DNA of 64,000 bases from assembly GCA_019637175.1 (NCBI GenBank), contig JAHBWD010000008.1, positions 124,001 through 188,000 of the forward strand, read 5' to 3'. The notes beneath the pieces were generated by a model. The model was not told the DNA's origin, made no database searches, and saw only the letters and a program-made list of their open reading frames with translations. The translations under genes and the position numbers were made by a program. This stretch comes from Labilithrix sp. (GTDB lineage Bacteria > Myxococcota_A > Polyangia > Polyangiales > Polyangiaceae). Below, piece after piece: positions 18,973 to 31,201 of the stretch (position 1 is the first letter of the stretch; every line of letters begins with the position of its first letter).

Positions 18973-21900
18973 GTGGCGCACCCCATGGATCATCGCTCGG
19001 GGGTAGCGCGACGCGCAGGCTCGCGCCGGGCAGGGCGCGCGCCCGCGCGCGGTCGACGCGAGGTCGCGGTAAGCCGAGACGACGCAGAGCTCCGCCTCGT
19101 CCGCGACGCCCTCCGCGCGGCGTGCCGCGGAGACTTCTCCGCTCGCCTGCCGGCGCACGCCTCGAGCGAGCTCATGGAAGAGATCGCGCTCGCGTTCAAC
19201 GAGCTCACGGAGCACGACCAAGCGCTCGTGCGCGAGCTCGATCGCATCGCTCGCACCGTCGGCAGCGCGGGCATGACGCGAGAGCGCGCGTCGCTCGGCG
19301 CGCTGGGCGGCGACTGGGCGGCGGCGACGGCGGCAGTCAACGCGCTGATCGAGCGAGGTGCGTGGCCGCTCATGGAGGCCGTGCGTACGCTCCGCTTCGT
19401 CGCCGACGGTGATCTCTCGCACGACATGCCGCTGCACATGCGCGACGCGCCGCTCGCGGGCGACTTCGCCGAGCTCGGCACGACCGTGAACACGGTCCTC
19501 GCGCGACTTCGCACCGTGACCAACGGAGTTCGCCGCGTCGCGCTCGACGTGGGCACCGAAGGCCGGCTCGGCGTGCAGGCGAGCGCGACGGGCCTGCCCG
19601 GAACGTGGGGCGTCGTCGTCGACGACGTGAACACGCTCGCGAGCAACCTGACCGCGCAGGTACGCAACATCGCGCTCGTGTCGACGGCGATCGCGAAGGG
19701 AGATCTCTCGCAGAAGATCACCGTCGAGACGCGCGGCGAGATCCTCGAGCTCAAGAACGCCATCAACTCCACCGTCGATCAGCTCCGCTCGTTCGCCGCC
19801 GAGGTCATTCGCGTCGCGCAGGACGTCGGCACGGAGGGCAAGCTCGGCGCCCAAGCCGACGTGAGGGGCGTCTCGGGCGTGTGGCAGGAGCTGACCGACA
19901 GCGTCAACCGCCTCGCGGGCAACCTCACGTCGCAGGTCCGGAACATCGCGCTCGTCACGACCGCGGTCGCGAACGGCGACCTGTCGAAGAAGATCACCGT
20001 CGAAGCCAAGGGCGAGATCCTCGAGCTCAAGGAGACCGTCAACGGGATGGTCGAGCAGCTCCGCACGTTCGCCGCGGAGGTGACGCGCGTCGCGCGCGAG
20101 GTCGGCACCGACGGCAACCTCGGCGGCCAGGCGCAAGTGCCGGGCGTCGCCGGGACGTGGAAGGACCTGACCGACAACGTCAACGTCATGGCGTCGAACC
20201 TGACGAACCAAGTGCGAGGCATCGCCAAGGTCGTCACCGCCGTCGCCGGCGGCGATCTCTCGCAGAAGTTCGTCGTCGAGGCGAAGGGCGAGATCGCCGC
20301 GCTCGCGGACACCATCAACAGCATGACCGAGTCGCTGCGCACGTTCGCCGATCAGGTCACGACCGTCGCGCGCGAGGTCGGCATCGAAGGCAAGCTCGGC
20401 GGTCAGGCGCGGGTTCCCGGCGTCGCCGGGACGTGGCGCGAGCTCACCGACAACGTGAACATGCTCGCGGGCAACCTCACGAACCAGGTGCGCAACATCG
20501 CGCTCGTCACGACCGCCGTCGCCAACGGCGACCTGTCGCAGAAGATCACCGTCGCGGCCAAAGGCGAGATCCTCGAGCTGAAGGACACCATCAACGCGAT
20601 GGTCGATCAGCTCCGCACGTTCGCGAGAGAGGTCACCCGGGTCGCGCGCGAGGTCGGCACCGAGGGCAAGCTCGGCGGCCAGGCGCAGGTGCCCGGCGTC
20701 GCGGGCACGTGGCAGGAGCTCACCGAGAGCGTCAACGTCATGGCGTCGAACCTCACGAGCCAGGTGCGCGGCATCGCGAAGGTCGTCACCGCCGTCGCCA
20801 ACGGCGACCTCGCGCAGCGGCTGGTGCTCGAGGTGCGCGGCGAGATCGCCGCGCTCGCCGACACGATCAACGGCATGACCGACACGCTGCGAACGTTCGC
20901 CGACCAGGTGACGACCGTCGCCCTCGAGGTCGGCATGGAGGGCAAGCTCGGCGGCCAGGCCCGCGTGCCCGGCGCGTCGGGCACGTGGAAGGATCTGACC
21001 GACAGCGTCAACATGCTCGCGGGAAATCTGACCGCGCAGGTCCGCAACATCGCGCTCGTCACCACGGCCGTCGCCAACGGCGACCTCTCGCGGAAGATCA
21101 CCGTCGAGGCGCGAGGCGAGATCCTCGAGCTCAAAGACACGGTGAACGCGATGGTCGAGCAGCTCCGCGTCTTCGCGGCGGAGGTCACGCGCGTCGCGCG
21201 CGAGGTCGGCACCGACGGCCAGCTCGGCGGACAGGCGCGCGTGCCCGGCGTGTCGGGCACGTGGAAAGACCTGACCGACAACGTCAACTTGATGGCCTCG
21301 AACCTCACCGATCAAGTCCGCGGGATCGGCAAGGTCGTCACCGCGGTCGCCGGCGGCGACCTCACGAGGAAGCTCTTCCTCGTCGCGAAGGGCGAGATCG
21401 CCGCGCTCGCAGACACGATCAACGACATGACCGAGACGCTCCGGACGTTCGCCGAACAGGTCAGCACCGTGGCGCGCGAGGTCGGGATCGAGGGCAAGCT
21501 CGGAGGCCAGGCCAAGGTGCCGGGAGCCGCCGGGACGTGGCGCGGCCTGACCGACAACGTCAATCAGCTCGCGGCGAACCTCACGAGCCAGGTGCGCGCG
21601 ATCTCCGACGTCGCCACCGCCGTCATCGAGGGCGATCTGACCCGCACGATCACGGTCGACGCGCGGGGCGAGGTGCTCGGCCTCAAAGACACGATCAACC
21701 AGATGATCGAGAACCTCCGCAACACGACGCAGACCAACAAGGAGCAAGACTGGCTGAAGACGAACCTCGCGACCTTCTTCGGCATCATGCAAGGTCAACG
21801 AGACCTCCAGTCGCTCACCGACCAGACGATGTCCGCGCTCACACCGATGGTGGGCGCGCAGCACGGCGCCTTCTATCTCGCCGAGCGGGGCGCCGACGAA

Positions 21901-23556
21901 TCGCCCTCGATGCGGCTGACGAGCACCTACGCGTACTCGTCGCGCAAGCACATCTCGAATCGTTTCGGGCTCGGCGAAGGGCTCGTCGGGCAGTGCGCGC
22001 TCGAGCGCAAGCCCATCGTCGTCACCGAGACGCCCGACGACTACATCCACGTCGTGTCGGGCCTCGGCGAGGCGAAGCCGCGCAACATCGCCATCTTCCC
22101 CGTCTTCTTCGAGGAGCAGGTGCGCGGCGTCATCGAGCTCGCGTCGTTCCACGAGTTCACGCCGACCCAGCTCAACTTCCTCGAGCAGCTGATGCTCAAC
22201 CTCGGCCTCGCCATCAACCTGATCGGGACGAGCATGCGCACCGAGCAGCTGCTCGAACAGCTCCAAGGATCGAACGTCGAGCTCGACAGGCGCCGCGGCG
22301 AGCTCGAGGAGAAGGCGCAGCTCCTCGAGGTGAGAAACCGCGAGATCGCCCAGGCGAGCGCCTCGCTCGAAGCCAAGGCGGAGGAGCTCGGGCGCGTCTC
22401 CCAGTACAAGTCGCAGTTTCTCACGAACATGTCCCACGAGATCCGAACGCCGCTCAACAGCATGATGATCCTCGCGCAGATGCTCGCGGCGAACGAGGGC
22501 AAGCGGCTCACGATCGAAGAGCAGGAGTGGGCCGACACGATCCACTCCGCGGGGCGCGATCTGCTCGCGCTGATCAACCAGATCCTCGATCTCTCGAAGG
22601 TGGAGGCAGGCCGCATCGAGACGCACCTCGAGCCCTACGCGCTCGAAGAGATCCGCGTCGCGCGGGAGCGAACGTTCCGCCCGCAGGCGCTCCAGCGAGG
22701 CCTCGGCTTCGCCGTGCAGATCGCGCCGAGCGCCCCGCGACGCGTGCGCACCGACCGGCGCCTCCTCGACCAGATCTTGAAGAACCTCCTCTCGAACGCC
22801 TTCAAGTTCACCGAGCAGGGTCGCGTCGATCTGCGGATCGAGCCCGACGCCGGCGGGCGCATGCTGGCGTTCGCGGTCTCCGACACGGGCATCGGCGTCC
22901 CGCCGGCCCAGCGAGACAGGATCTTCGAGCCGTTCCAGCAGGCCGACAGCTCGATCACGCGAAGGTACGGCGGCACGGGCCTCGGCTTGACGATCAGCCG
23001 CGAGTACGCGCGCGTGCTCGGCGGCGAGATCACGCTCGAGAGCGCGGAGGGCAAAGGCAGCACCTTCACCCTTCGCCTGCCGGTCGAGTCCGCCGACTAC
23101 GAGCCCGCCGAAGCCGCGGCCGCGTCCTCGTCGCCCGAGCCCGCGCGCGCCGAGCCGCCGATCGCGCCCGACGCGACGGCGCTCGAAGGCAGGAAGATCC
23201 TCGTCGTGGAGGACGACGCCCGCAACCTCTACGCGACGACGTCGCTGCTCGAGCGTCATGGGGCGACCGTGGTCCCCGCGTCGACCGCGCGTGAGGCCTA
23301 CGCTGCGATCGAGAAGCACCGCGACGTCGATCTGGTGCTCATGGACATCATGCTGCCCGACATCGACGGCTACCAGGCGACGCGCGAGCTGCGTTCGCGA
23401 AAGGAGCTCGCCGGCCTCCCCATCGTGGCGCTCACCGCGAAGGCGAGCGAGGTCGATCGCGAGAAGAGCCTCGAGGTCGGGTGCAACGACTACCTCGTCA
23501 AGCCGACGGAGACGCGTCAGCTCGTCTCGGTCATCCTCCACAACCTCCGCCCATGA
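18973..23556 (+). CDS. Soluble poly-HAMP hybrid histidine kinase (HAMP array-GAF-HisKA-HATPase-REC)
   Basis: A 1,527-residue protein without transmembrane helices. Residues about 30-920 are a continuous HAMP array: an initial pair ([19 protein letters not shown]), then eight units of exactly 92 residues, each with an EGKLGGQ-type and a [11 protein letters not shown] half, giving roughly 18 HAMP modules. A GAF domain follows (about 935-1080), then a coiled coil, HisKA ([11 protein letters not shown], His near 1156), HATPase ([25 protein letters not shown]) and a C-terminal receiver ([22 protein letters not shown]). It resembles the poly-HAMP group III kinases of fungi (Nik1/Os-1 type). The start is GTG 18973 or ATG 18985. 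An ATGA overlap couples it to the next kinase. Confidence 0.93.
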   Translation: MAHPMDHRSGVARRAGSRRAGRAPARGRREVAVSRDDAELRLVRDALRAACRGDFSARLPAHASSELMEEIALAFNELTEHDQALVRELDRIARTVGSAGMTRERASLGALGGDWAAATAAVNALIERGAWPLMEAVRTLRFVADGDLSHDMPLHMRDAPLAGDFAELGTTVNTVLARLRTVTNGVRRVALDVGTEGRLGVQASATGLPGTWGVVVDDVNTLASNLTAQVRNIALVSTAIAKGDLSQKITVETRGEILELKNAINSTVDQLRSFAAEVIRVAQDVGTEGKLGAQADVRGVSGVWQELTDSVNRLAGNLTSQVRNIALVTTAVANGDLSKKITVEAKGEILELKETVNGMVEQLRTFAAEVTRVAREVGTDGNLGGQAQVPGVAGTWKDLTDNVNVMASNLTNQVRGIAKVVTAVAGGDLSQKFVVEAKGEIAALADTINSMTESLRTFADQVTTVAREVGIEGKLGGQARVPGVAGTWRELTDNVNMLAGNLTNQVRNIALVTTAVANGDLSQKITVAAKGEILELKDTINAMVDQLRTFAREVTRVAREVGTEGKLGGQAQVPGVAGTWQELTESVNVMASNLTSQVRGIAKVVTAVANGDLAQRLVLEVRGEIAALADTINGMTDTLRTFADQVTTVALEVGMEGKLGGQARVPGASGTWKDLTDSVNMLAGNLTAQVRNIALVTTAVANGDLSRKITVEARGEILELKDTVNAMVEQLRVFAAEVTRVAREVGTDGQLGGQARVPGVSGTWKDLTDNVNLMASNLTDQVRGIGKVVTAVAGGDLTRKLFLVAKGEIAALADTINDMTETLRTFAEQVSTVAREVGIEGKLGGQAKVPGAAGTWRGLTDNVNQLAANLTSQVRAISDVATAVIEGDLTRTITVDARGEVLGLKDTINQMIENLRNTTQTNKEQDWLKTNLATFFGIMQGQRDLQSLTDQTMSALTPMVGAQHGAFYLAERGADESPSMRLTSTYAYSSRKHISNRFGLGEGLVGQCALERKPIVVTETPDDYIHVVSGLGEAKPRNIAIFPVFFEEQVRGVIELASFHEFTPTQLNFLEQLMLNLGLAINLIGTSMRTEQLLEQLQGSNVELDRRRGELEEKAQLLEVRNREIAQASASLEAKAEELGRVSQYKSQFLTNMSHEIRTPLNSMMILAQMLAANEGKRLTIEEQEWADTIHSAGRDLLALINQILDLSKVEAGRIETHLEPYALEEIRVARERTFRPQALQRGLGFAVQIAPSAPRRVRTDRRLLDQILKNLLSNAFKFTEQGRVDLRIEPDAGGRMLAFAVSDTGIGVPPAQRDRIFEPFQQADSSITRRYGGTGLGLTISREYARVLGGEITLESAEGKGSTFTLRLPVESADYEPAEAAAASSSPEPARAEPPIAPDATALEGRKILVVEDDARNLYATTSLLERHGATVVPASTAREAYAAIEKHRDVDLVLMDIMLPDIDGYQATRELRSRKELAGLPIVALTAKASEVDREKSLEVGCNDYLVKPTETRQLVSVILHNLRP
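19525..21732 (+). repeat. Eight tandem 276-bp repeats inside the poly-HAMP kinase gene
   Basis: Unit starts fall at 19525, 19801, 20077, 20353, 20629, 20905, 21181 and 21457 with no length variation. Units alternate between an [20 protein letters not shown] and an [19 protein letters not shown], giving a 552-bp higher-order period over units 2-7. This is coding repetition, not CRISPR or a mobile element. Confidence 0.95.
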
Positions 23557-25532
23557 TCGATCCCACCGCTCCGATCAACGTCCTGGTCGTCGACGATCGC
23601 GAGGAGAATCGCCTCGCGATGCGGGCCATCCTGTCGGCGGGCGGCTATCGCATCGTCGAGGCGGCGTCGGGCGCGGAGGCGCTGCGCCGCCTGCTCGACG
23701 ACGACTTCGCCGTGCTCCTCGTCGACGTGCTGATGCCCCAGATGAGCGGGTTCGAGCTGGTGGAGGCGATCCGCGCGCGACAGCGGAGCGCGAGCGTCCC
23801 CGTCATCTTCCTCACCGCCGAGGCGGCCGACGTCGAGCAAGTCTTCAGGGCCTACCGCGCCGGCGCCGTCGACTACCTCGTCAAGCCGGTCGTCCCCGAG
23901 ATGGTCCAGGCGAAGGTCGAGGTGTTCGCCGAGCTGTATCGCCAGAAGAAGCGCATCCAGGCGCAGGCGGATCGCCTCGTCGACGTCGAGCGGCGCGAGG
24001 CCGAGATCAGCTTGGTCGAGCTGCGCATGTCGAGCGAACGTCGCTACAGGAGCCTCGCCGAGGCGCTGCCGCAGATCGTTTGGATCGGACGCCCCGACGG
24101 CACGGTCGAATACTTCAACCAGCGCTGGTTCGAGCTCACGGGGATCTCGGCGGTGCGCACCGCGGCCGCATGGACGGTCGCGATGCACCCCGACGATCGG
24201 TCGGCGTTCGAAGCGGCGTGGAAGGAAGCGAGGGTGGACGGCGCCGTCTTCACCGTGGAGGCGAGGCTCCGCGAGCTCGACGGATCCTATCGCTGGCACC
24301 TCGGCCGCGCCGTCCCCGAGACGGCCGCCGACGGGAGCGTCGTGTCGTGGCTCGGAACGTTCACCGACATCGAGGAGCAGAAGCGCGCGCATGCGGCGCT
24401 CGCGCAGTTCAAGGAGACGCTCGACGCCGTGGCCGACGCCATCATGATCCTCGATCCGGCGACGCTTCGACTGTCGTACGCGAACCACGGCGCGAGCGCG
24501 CTCCTGGGTCATGAGCGCGGCGAGCTCTTGGGGATGCCCATGAGCACGTTCTTGACCGACGAGACCCACTTTCGAGGCGTCGTGTCGTCGCTCGCGGATC
24601 GCGCCGACGACGTCGTCATGCTCGAGACGCGGTACCGGACACGCGGGGGAAGGTTGGTGCCGGTCGAGGTCTCGCTCCAGCCGATTCGAACGGACGAGAC
24701 GCGCATCGTGTCGATCGCCCGCGACGTCACCGATCGCAAGCGCGCCGAGCTCGAGCGCGAGCTCCTCTACGACGAGGCGCGACGCGCGGTGCAGGGGCGA
24801 GATCGCTTCCTCGCGGTGGCGGCGCACGAGCTGCGAACGCCTCTCGCCGCGCTCCGCTTGCAGATCGACGAGCTCCTCGTCTCGGGCCGGAAGGGCGACC
24901 GCGACGCGATCCCCCGCGCCGAGCTCGAGCCGAAGCTCGATCGGGTCGGCCGGCAGGTCGATCGCGTCGGCGATCTCATCACCAAGGTGACGGACATCTC
25001 GCGGGCGCGCACGGGCGGGCTCCAGCTCGAGCCCGAGCAAGTGTCCCTCGACGTCACGGCGCGCGACGTGGTCGGCCGATTGGCCGAACAGGCCGATCGT
25101 GCCGGCGTCGTCGTGACGATCGAAGCCGAGCCCGTGCACGGCCGCTGGGATCGACTTCGTCTCGAGCAAGTGGTGACGAACCTCCTCACGAACGCGCTGA
25201 AGTTCGGTCGAGGAAAGCCCGTCTCGGTGACGGTGGAGAGCTCGAGTCGAGGCGGGCGACTGACGGTCCGCGACCGTGGCATCGGTATCTCGACCGAAGA
25301 CGCCGCGCGCATCTTCGAGCCGTTCGAACGCGCTCCCGGCGCGCGAGCGGTCGGCGGGACGGGGCTCGGGCTCTACATCGCGCGCCAGATCGTCGACGCG
25401 CACGGCGGGACGATCCGCGTCGAGAGCCAGCCCGGCGAAGGCGCGACGTTCATCGTCGAGCTACCCCCGGACGTGCCGGCGCGCGACGCGACGCACGGCG
25501 AAGCGGCGGCCGCGCGAGAGGGCGTTCATTGA
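23553..25532 (+). CDS. Hybrid histidine kinase: REC-PAS-PAS-HisKA-HATPase
   Basis: A 659-residue soluble sensor. The N-terminal receiver (about 8-125) has VVDDREENR, the phosphoacceptor in LLVDVLMPQMSG (Asp near 56) and VKPV. Two PAS domains follow (about 170-290, with VEYFNQRWFELTG and WHLGRAVPE; about 300-415). Then come HisKA (VAAHELRTPLAAL, His near 430) and HATPase (NLLTNALKF, DRGIGIS, GTGLGLYIARQIVDAHGG). The ATG lies within the stop of the upstream kinase (ATGA), so the two are probably made in fixed ratio. The receiver at the N-terminus suggests it receives phosphate from a partner, perhaps the poly-HAMP kinase; this is inference. Confidence 0.93.
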   Translation: MIDPTAPINVLVVDDREENRLAMRAILSAGGYRIVEAASGAEALRRLLDDDFAVLLVDVLMPQMSGFELVEAIRARQRSASVPVIFLTAEAADVEQVFRAYRAGAVDYLVKPVVPEMVQAKVEVFAELYRQKKRIQAQADRLVDVERREAEISLVELRMSSERRYRSLAEALPQIVWIGRPDGTVEYFNQRWFELTGISAVRTAAAWTVAMHPDDRSAFEAAWKEARVDGAVFTVEARLRELDGSYRWHLGRAVPETAADGSVVSWLGTFTDIEEQKRAHAALAQFKETLDAVADAIMILDPATLRLSYANHGASALLGHERGELLGMPMSTFLTDETHFRGVVSSLADRADDVVMLETRYRTRGGRLVPVEVSLQPIRTDETRIVSIARDVTDRKRAELERELLYDEARRAVQGRDRFLAVAAHELRTPLAALRLQIDELLVSGRKGDRDAIPRAELEPKLDRVGRQVDRVGDLITKVTDISRARTGGLQLEPEQVSLDVTARDVVGRLAEQADRAGVVVTIEAEPVHGRWDRLRLEQVVTNLLTNALKFGRGKPVSVTVESSSRGGRLTVRDRGIGISTEDAARIFEPFERAPGARAVGGTGLGLYIARQIVDAHGGTIRVESQPGEGATFIVELPPDVPARDATHGEAAAAREGVH

Positions 25533-25536
25533 CGCG

Positions 25537-26013
25537 TCAGGGAAGGCCCATCGTGACGAACATGGCGAGGCCGCCCGCGAAGATCATCGCGCCGATCGCC
25601 ACGAGCACCCAGCCGAGCGCGCGCATCTCTCGCGGCTGAGGCGCCTCGGGCGCCGTGGGTGCGGGCGCGGGGCTGAGTCGGGCGGCCGGCGGCGCGTTCG
25701 CGCCGCGCTGCCGCGCGTCGACGGCAGCGATCACCGCGGCGGTCACGTCGCCCGCGATGATCTGCGTCTTCGGGACGTAGAAGTCGCTCGGCGGCGCCGG
25801 CGCGCCGCGCTGCGAAGACGAAGGCGCCGGCGGCGGAGGCTTCTCCTCTTCTTCCTTGCGCGGCTTGTAGAGCGTCGGGCCGTCCTCGGGTGCGGCCTCC
25901 TCGACGTCGGGCTTGGACGGCGAGCGGACGGCCTCCGTGACGACATTGGACGCGAGCGCCCGTGCGAGGAACTTGGCGCGATGAGCCTTCTGGTTCTCGT
26001 CGTCGGCGGACAT
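25537..26013 (-). CDS. Hypothetical tail-anchored Pro-rich protein
   Basis: A 158-residue protein starting MSADDENQKAHRAKFLARAL. A Pro/Glu-rich linker (about 40-75) leads to a segment SDFYVPKTQIIAGDVTAAVIAAV, a Pro/Ala stretch, and one C-terminal transmembrane helix (GWVLVAIGAMIFAGGLAMFV, about 133-152). It is convergent with the preceding kinase gene, with a 4-base gap between the stops. No ribosome binding site is obvious and no family is recognised. Good codon bias and a clear helix support it being a gene. Confidence 0.7.
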   Translation of the reverse strand: MSADDENQKAHRAKFLARALASNVVTEAVRSPSKPDVEEAAPEDGPTLYKPRKEEEEKPPPPAPSSSQRGAPAPPSDFYVPKTQIIAGDVTAAVIAAVDARQRGANAPPAARLSPAPAPTAPEAPQPREMRALGWVLVAIGAMIFAGGLAMFVTMGLP

Positions 26014-26199
26014 TCGAACGCGCGGCGTCACACCGCACACACGAGGATAGATCGACGCGCACGAAAATGCGCCGGCGGCCGTTCGTTTACTCCGGCCCCC
26101 CCAATGTAGGCGTGGGCGCGCGCGCCCCACCGGTCACCCACGTTACCAATCGACATCGCTCGCGCACGATTCCATGATCGGCCTTTGGGGGGGCCCTAC

Positions 26200-27423
26200 A
26201 TGATCCGTTCTTCGAGCGCGGACGACGTTCTCGAACCAAGTACCTGTGCCCATTGTCGGGCGCTCGCCGAGGCGCTCGCGCGTGAGCGTGCGCGCCTCGA
26301 GGAGCTCGAGGTGCTTCAGCAGGCGAAGGATCGATTTCTCGCGATGCTCTCGCACGAGCTGCGCGGGCCGCTGCACGCGATCCTCGGCTGGACGGGCCTC
26401 GTGCGTCGCGGCGCGCTCGACGGCGGAATGCACGAGCGCGCGCTCGCCACGATCGAGCGCAGCGCCCGCATCCAGGCCGAGCTCATCGAGAGCTTGCTCG
26501 ACGTCTCGCGAATCACCTCGGGCAAGATGCGCCTCGACGTGCGGCCGCTCGATCTGCGCCCTCTCGTTCGCGGCGTGATCGACACCGTCACGCCGATGGC
26601 CGAAGAGAAGGGCGTCGTCATCGCCGCCGACGTCGGGGAGCTGCCCGCGATCGTGCGGGGCGACGCATGGCGCCTCCGCCAGGTCGTGTCGAACCTGATC
26701 ACGAACGCGATCAAGTTCACCCCCGCCGGAGGCCGCGTCACGGTCGACGTCGTGTTCGACAGCGGCGCCGTGGAGCTGCGGGTGGTCGACACGGGCTGCG
26801 GCATCGCGCGTTCGGTCCTACCGCGCGTCTTCGAGTGCTACCAGCAGGCCGGAGACCGCGCGAGCGCAGGCCTCGGGCTCGGCCTCTTCATCGTGCGCGA
26901 GCTCGTCGAGATGCACGGAGGTGAGGTCGAAGCCGAGAGCGCGGGCCCGGGCCGCGGCGCGACGTTCACCGTGCGCCTCGCGCGCCGCGAAGAGGAGGGC
27001 CCGGTGGATCCTACGACTCTCTCGAGCATGATCGCGAGCGTCGGCCTCGAGGGACTGCGCGTGCTCCTCGTGGAGGACGAGAGCGAAACGCGCGAGCTCC
27101 TCGAGATCATCCTGCGCGAGCGCGGCGCCCACGTCGTCGCGGCCGCAGACGCCGACGCGGCGTTGCGGCTCTTCGACCTGCACTCGCCCGACGTGGTGGT
27201 GAGCGACATCGGTCTCCCCGCGGCCGACGGCAAGGAGCTCATACGGCGCGTTCGCCGCGACACGCGTGGACGCAAGGTCGCCGCGCTCGCGGTGTCGGCC
27301 CACGCGTCGGCCGCGGATTGCTCGGCGGCGCTCGCGGCGGGCTTCGACGGCTACGTCGCCAAGCCCGTCTCCGCCGACGAGCTCGTCGACGCGATCAACC
27401 AGCTCGTCATCTCCAAGGATTGA
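26200..27423 (+). CDS. Hybrid histidine kinase (HisKA-HATPase-REC)
   Basis: A 407-residue soluble hybrid kinase. A short coiled N-terminus with a CAHC pair (residues about 17-20) precedes HisKA (AMLSHELRGPLHAILG, His near 51), HATPase (NLITNAIKFTP, DTGCGIA, GLGLGLFIVRELVEMHGG) and a C-terminal receiver (LLVEDESETRE, VVSDIGLPAADG, KPVSADELV). No transmembrane segment or recognised sensor domain is present. The ATG at 26200 is preferred; an upstream TTG in frame is less likely. The CxxC pair at the N-terminus could be a redox or metal sensor, which is speculative. Confidence 0.92.
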   Translation: MIRSSSADDVLEPSTCAHCRALAEALARERARLEELEVLQQAKDRFLAMLSHELRGPLHAILGWTGLVRRGALDGGMHERALATIERSARIQAELIESLLDVSRITSGKMRLDVRPLDLRPLVRGVIDTVTPMAEEKGVVIAADVGELPAIVRGDAWRLRQVVSNLITNAIKFTPAGGRVTVDVVFDSGAVELRVVDTGCGIARSVLPRVFECYQQAGDRASAGLGLGLFIVRELVEMHGGEVEAESAGPGRGATFTVRLARREEEGPVDPTTLSSMIASVGLEGLRVLLVEDESETRELLEIILRERGAHVVAAADADAALRLFDLHSPDVVVSDIGLPAADGKELIRRVRRDTRGRKVAALAVSAHASAADCSAALAAGFDGYVAKPVSADELVDAINQLVISKD

Positions 27424-27481
27424 GCGCGCTGGTCACTCGCGTGACCGCTGCTCGAGCCTCGAGATCTGATAAACCGCTGAG

Positions 27482-27985
27482 ATGCGATTTCTCTCAGCCG
27501 CGTCGCTCGCCTTCGCGATCGCGCTCGGCGCGACGACCGCCCAGGCCCAATCGATCATCAAGAATCCAGGCGATCATCCGATGTATCGCTTCGAGGCGGA
27601 GCCGCACGGCCTCGTCGGCTACGCCGGTCCCTTCGAGCCGAAGCGCTTCGAAGGCGGCGCGGGGTTCCGCGGCACGGTGGTCATCGTCGACAACGGCTTC
27701 GTCAAGTCGATCAACAACAGCGTCGGCATCGGCTTCGGCGCCGACTTCTTCTTCCGCAGAGGGCAGATCTATTTTCCGGTCGTGATGCAGTGGAACTTCT
27801 GGCTCTCGCCGCACTGGTCGGTCTTCGGCGAGCCGGGCATCGGCTTCGCGTACCGAGGCGACCGCGATCGGATCTTCCATCCGACGGGCTACGGCGGCGG
27901 TCGCTACCACTTCAACGATCGCGTCGCCCTCACGCTGCGCGCAGGCTATCCCGCGATCTCCGTCGGCGTGTCCTTCTTCCTCTGA
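27482..27985 (+). CDS. Exported beta-barrel-like protein, unknown function
   Basis: A 167-residue protein with a clear signal peptide (cleavage after TAQAQ, about residue 22). The mature part alternates hydrophobic and polar residues with Gly/Phe-rich strands (GIGFGADFFF, FGEPGIGFAYRGDRD, ALTLRAGYPAISVGVSFFL) and ends in Phe-Leu, as outer membrane barrels do. It may be a small porin-like or surface protein. It lies 58 bases after the hybrid kinase stop on the same strand. Confidence 0.75.
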   Translation: MRFLSAASLAFAIALGATTAQAQSIIKNPGDHPMYRFEAEPHGLVGYAGPFEPKRFEGGAGFRGTVVIVDNGFVKSINNSVGIGFGADFFFRRGQIYFPVVMQWNFWLSPHWSVFGEPGIGFAYRGDRDRIFHPTGYGGGRYHFNDRVALTLRAGYPAISVGVSFFL

Positions 27986-28049
27986 GCACCGGAGGAAGAC
28001 CGCGGCGCACGCACACGCACGAGGCCATGTTCAGATGTGAAAAACCTCG

Positions 28050-28079
28050 TTGCAAACTCGCAATCGCCGCAACACTAAA
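28050..28079 (+). promoter_or_regulatory. Candidate promoter/operator before kinase gene at 28157
   Basis: In an unusually AT-rich stretch, TTGCAA (28050-28055) is followed after 18 bases by ACTAAA (28074-28079), a fair sigma-70-like pair. The first element is also half of a short palindrome, TTGC-N6-GCAA. Confidence 0.3.
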
Positions 28080-28156
28080 AGAGATTTCGGCGCACGCGCC
28101 CACAGTGCCTCCGTTGACCCCGCGGACCGAGGGTGAGATCCTTCGAGGAGCCTCTG

Positions 28157-30754
<2,598 letters not shown>

Positions 30755-30830
30755 CCGCGTTCGGAGGCGGTCGGCCTTCCGACATGTCCGGAATGCGCGC
30801 ACTCCTGTCCTGCGCGAATCCGTCGTATAC

Positions 30831-31169
30831 ATGAGAGTGGTGACTGTTACCCGTCGGATGAAGCTCGCGGCCTTGGTGTTGACGAGCGCCGTGCTCCCGG
30901 CGTGCTCCGCCGCCGACGCCCACCCGCCGCCGTCGACCGAGAGCGGACAGATCGGCCCTCCGAACGCCGCGAACCCCGACCCCGACGCGGGCGCCGAGCG
31001 CTGCGCGCCGCGGACGATGCGCGAGTGCACGCAGACGTTCCACGGCGACGACGGCTCGCTCCTCTATTGTCGTCCGAGCTTCGAGTTCTGCCGCGCCGAC
31101 GGCGCCGGCTGGCACAAGTGCGGGCGGTTCTCGAAGAGCCCCAAGGGCGAGATGATCCCGCCGGATTGA
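30831..31169 (+). CDS. Small lipoprotein, unknown function
   Basis: A 112-residue protein with a basic start, hydrophobic core and lipobox LPACS (Cys near residue 25). After a Pro-rich linker, a compact domain has five cysteines (ERCAPRTMRECTQ, YCRPSFEFC, KCG), probably disulfide bonded. An internal ATG at 30858 would also give a usable signal peptide. It sits between a Ser/Thr kinase and a PAP2-type protein. Confidence 0.72.
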   Translation: MRVVTVTRRMKLAALVLTSAVLPACSAADAHPPPSTESGQIGPPNAANPDPDAGAERCAPRTMRECTQTFHGDDGSLLYCRPSFEFCRADGAGWHKCGRFSKSPKGEMIPPD

Positions 31170-31201
31170 TCTCGATCGGACGCGTGTAAGATGGCGCGTT
31201 C

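Noticed and set aside
19525..21732. Regular repeats that could suggest a CRISPR array
   Set aside because: Units are 276 bp, coding throughout and translated as HAMP modules; there are no short palindromic repeats with unique spacers.
18901..23541. 1,546-codon minus-strand frame opposite the poly-HAMP kinase
   Set aside because: It repeats with the same 276-bp period as the real gene but gives low-complexity sequence without any known motif; antisense shadow.
26091..26196. Long-range inverted repeat GGCCCCCC / GGGGGGGCC before the kinase at 26200
   Set aside because: The arms are short homopolymer-like G and C runs 85 bases apart in GC-rich DNA; likely chance.
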